From Dehalococcoidia bacterium (GTDB lineage: Bacteria; Chloroflexota; Dehalococcoidia; Lucifugimonadales; Lucifugimonadaceae): a stretch of DNA of 6,330 nt. The notes below the pieces were generated by a model. That model ran no database searches. It was not told the origin of the DNA and was given only the letters and a program-made list of their open reading frames with translations. The position numbers and the translations under genes were made by a program. Location of the stretch: the NCBI GenBank assembly GCA_028278465.1, contig JANQEF010000144.1, positions 1 through 6,330 on the forward strand. The letters are read 5' to 3'. This document shows positions 5,856-6,330 of the stretch, piece after piece (the first letter of the stretch is position 1; each line of letters begins with the position of its first letter).

Positions 5856-6330
5856 TTAAGACGGTATCGTCGGAAGCGGCTCGTCTGCGAAGTAGGGGCC
5901 GATTATCGAGCTGAACTCCGGCGGCGCATCTGCGTCCTGGCCAGACCAGAAGCCCTGGTCGCCCCGGATCAGCCGGGTGTCCCCACGACAGATAGTGCCG
6001 ATCGTCTGTGCTCCGTTCGAAGTCATGAACACGAGGCGGAACACCTCCGTGCACTCCGTCGCGGATCGCAGCAGCATGGGCACGTCGAGGATGTCCACGA
6101 TCGCTTCTATCTCCGCCGGCTCCCTCACGGTCGATTTCAGCACGAACTCGTCACCGACGCGCCTCCGCATCTCGATCAGGCTGGTGGTGCGGAGGTCGGC
6201 TAACTCCACGATGTTGATCGACTGCGCAGCGAGCGCGCGGTTCTGGGTACAGTCGACCAGCACATCGCCGGTTTCGTCGGTGTGGTACTCGTAGGTCTGG
6301 CCATCTGCGGTCAGCCTGATGTCCCAGCCG
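5856..6330 (-). CDS. Hypothetical protein, probably exported; N-terminus outside window
   Basis: The minus-strand frame is open from the right edge to TAA 5856-5858, giving at least 158 codons. A GTG at 6261-6263 could be read as a start, but the in-frame sequence upstream continues to the edge as credible protein (GWDIRLTADGQTYEYHTDET), so the real start lies beyond the window. The W-x-I-x-L....G..Y.YHTD.TG pattern resembles short domains common in secreted or lipoprotein-type proteins of Chloroflexota and other bacteria; that similarity is from memory, not a search. Two later cysteines (in TECTE and TICRGD) could form a disulfide in an exported protein. No catalytic motif is visible. Its stop lies 3 nt before the AIR-synthase-like start and in the same frame, so the two genes are almost certainly co-transcribed. 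Confidence 0.8.
   Translation of the reverse strand, partial: GWDIRLTADGQTYEYHTDETGDVLVDCTQNRALAAQSINIVELADLRTTSLIEMRRRVGDEFVLKSTVREPAEIEAIVDILDVPMLLRSATECTEVFRLVFMTSNGAQTIGTICRGDTRLIRGDQGFWSGQDADAPPEFSSIIGPYFADEPLPTIPS

Noticed and set aside
5172..6203. 343-codon plus-strand open frame
   Set aside because: It is antisense to the AIR-synthase-like and exported-protein genes, Arg-rich, with no recognisable motif.
6261..6263. GTG as the start of the right-edge gene
   Set aside because: The in-frame sequence upstream of it continues as plausible conserved protein to the window edge, so it is an internal valine.

Overview
The window is dense with bacterial chromosomal genes, GC-rich by eye. It shows no mobile element, CRISPR array, tRNA or rRNA. 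Every recognisable gene is housekeeping or stress-related. A GC-rich Gram-positive-like or Chloroflexota-type bacterium fits: LexA has a short winged-helix form, there is one long Rel protein, and the AIR-synthase-like protein resembles those seen in archaea and Chloroflexota. That assignment is inference from protein style only; no marker here is decisive.

Layout: a rightward fragment at the left edge is the C-terminal part of tatC (1-357). It converges on a leftward block holding everything else. In minus-strand transcription order the block is: a truncated probably exported protein (right edge to 5856), an AIR-synthase/HypE-like protein (5852-4812), a Rel (p)ppGpp synthetase/hydrolase (4708-2486), ribosomal protein S20 (2413-2153), a very histidine-rich protein of unknown function (2146-1589), the SOS repressor lexA (1453-791) and a TatA/E subunit (670-458). 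tatC and tatA converge on one hairpin terminator at 409-434, so both Tat genes lie together in opposite orientation.

Regulation visible in the sequence: tatA has a near-consensus promoter of its own (713-741), so it need not depend on lexA read-through. lexA has a consensus TTGACA inside an imperfect 20-bp inverted repeat (1533-1552), a candidate control site. rel has a TAAAAT box followed by a dyad (4724-4747). rpsT has a short hairpin leader. Two junctions (exported protein to AIR-synthase-like, and S20 to His-rich) are very tight: the downstream gene starts with a non-ATG codon 3 or 6 nt after an in-frame stop and lacks a clear Shine-Dalgarno sequence, which suggests coupled translation.

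The points most worth a second look are the S20/His-rich junction and the histidine-rich protein itself, and the Rel protein. Rel keeps an intact hydrolase HD motif but carries the EXDD synthetase signature usually linked to synthetase-only RelA. I did not find a clear new defence or mobile system.
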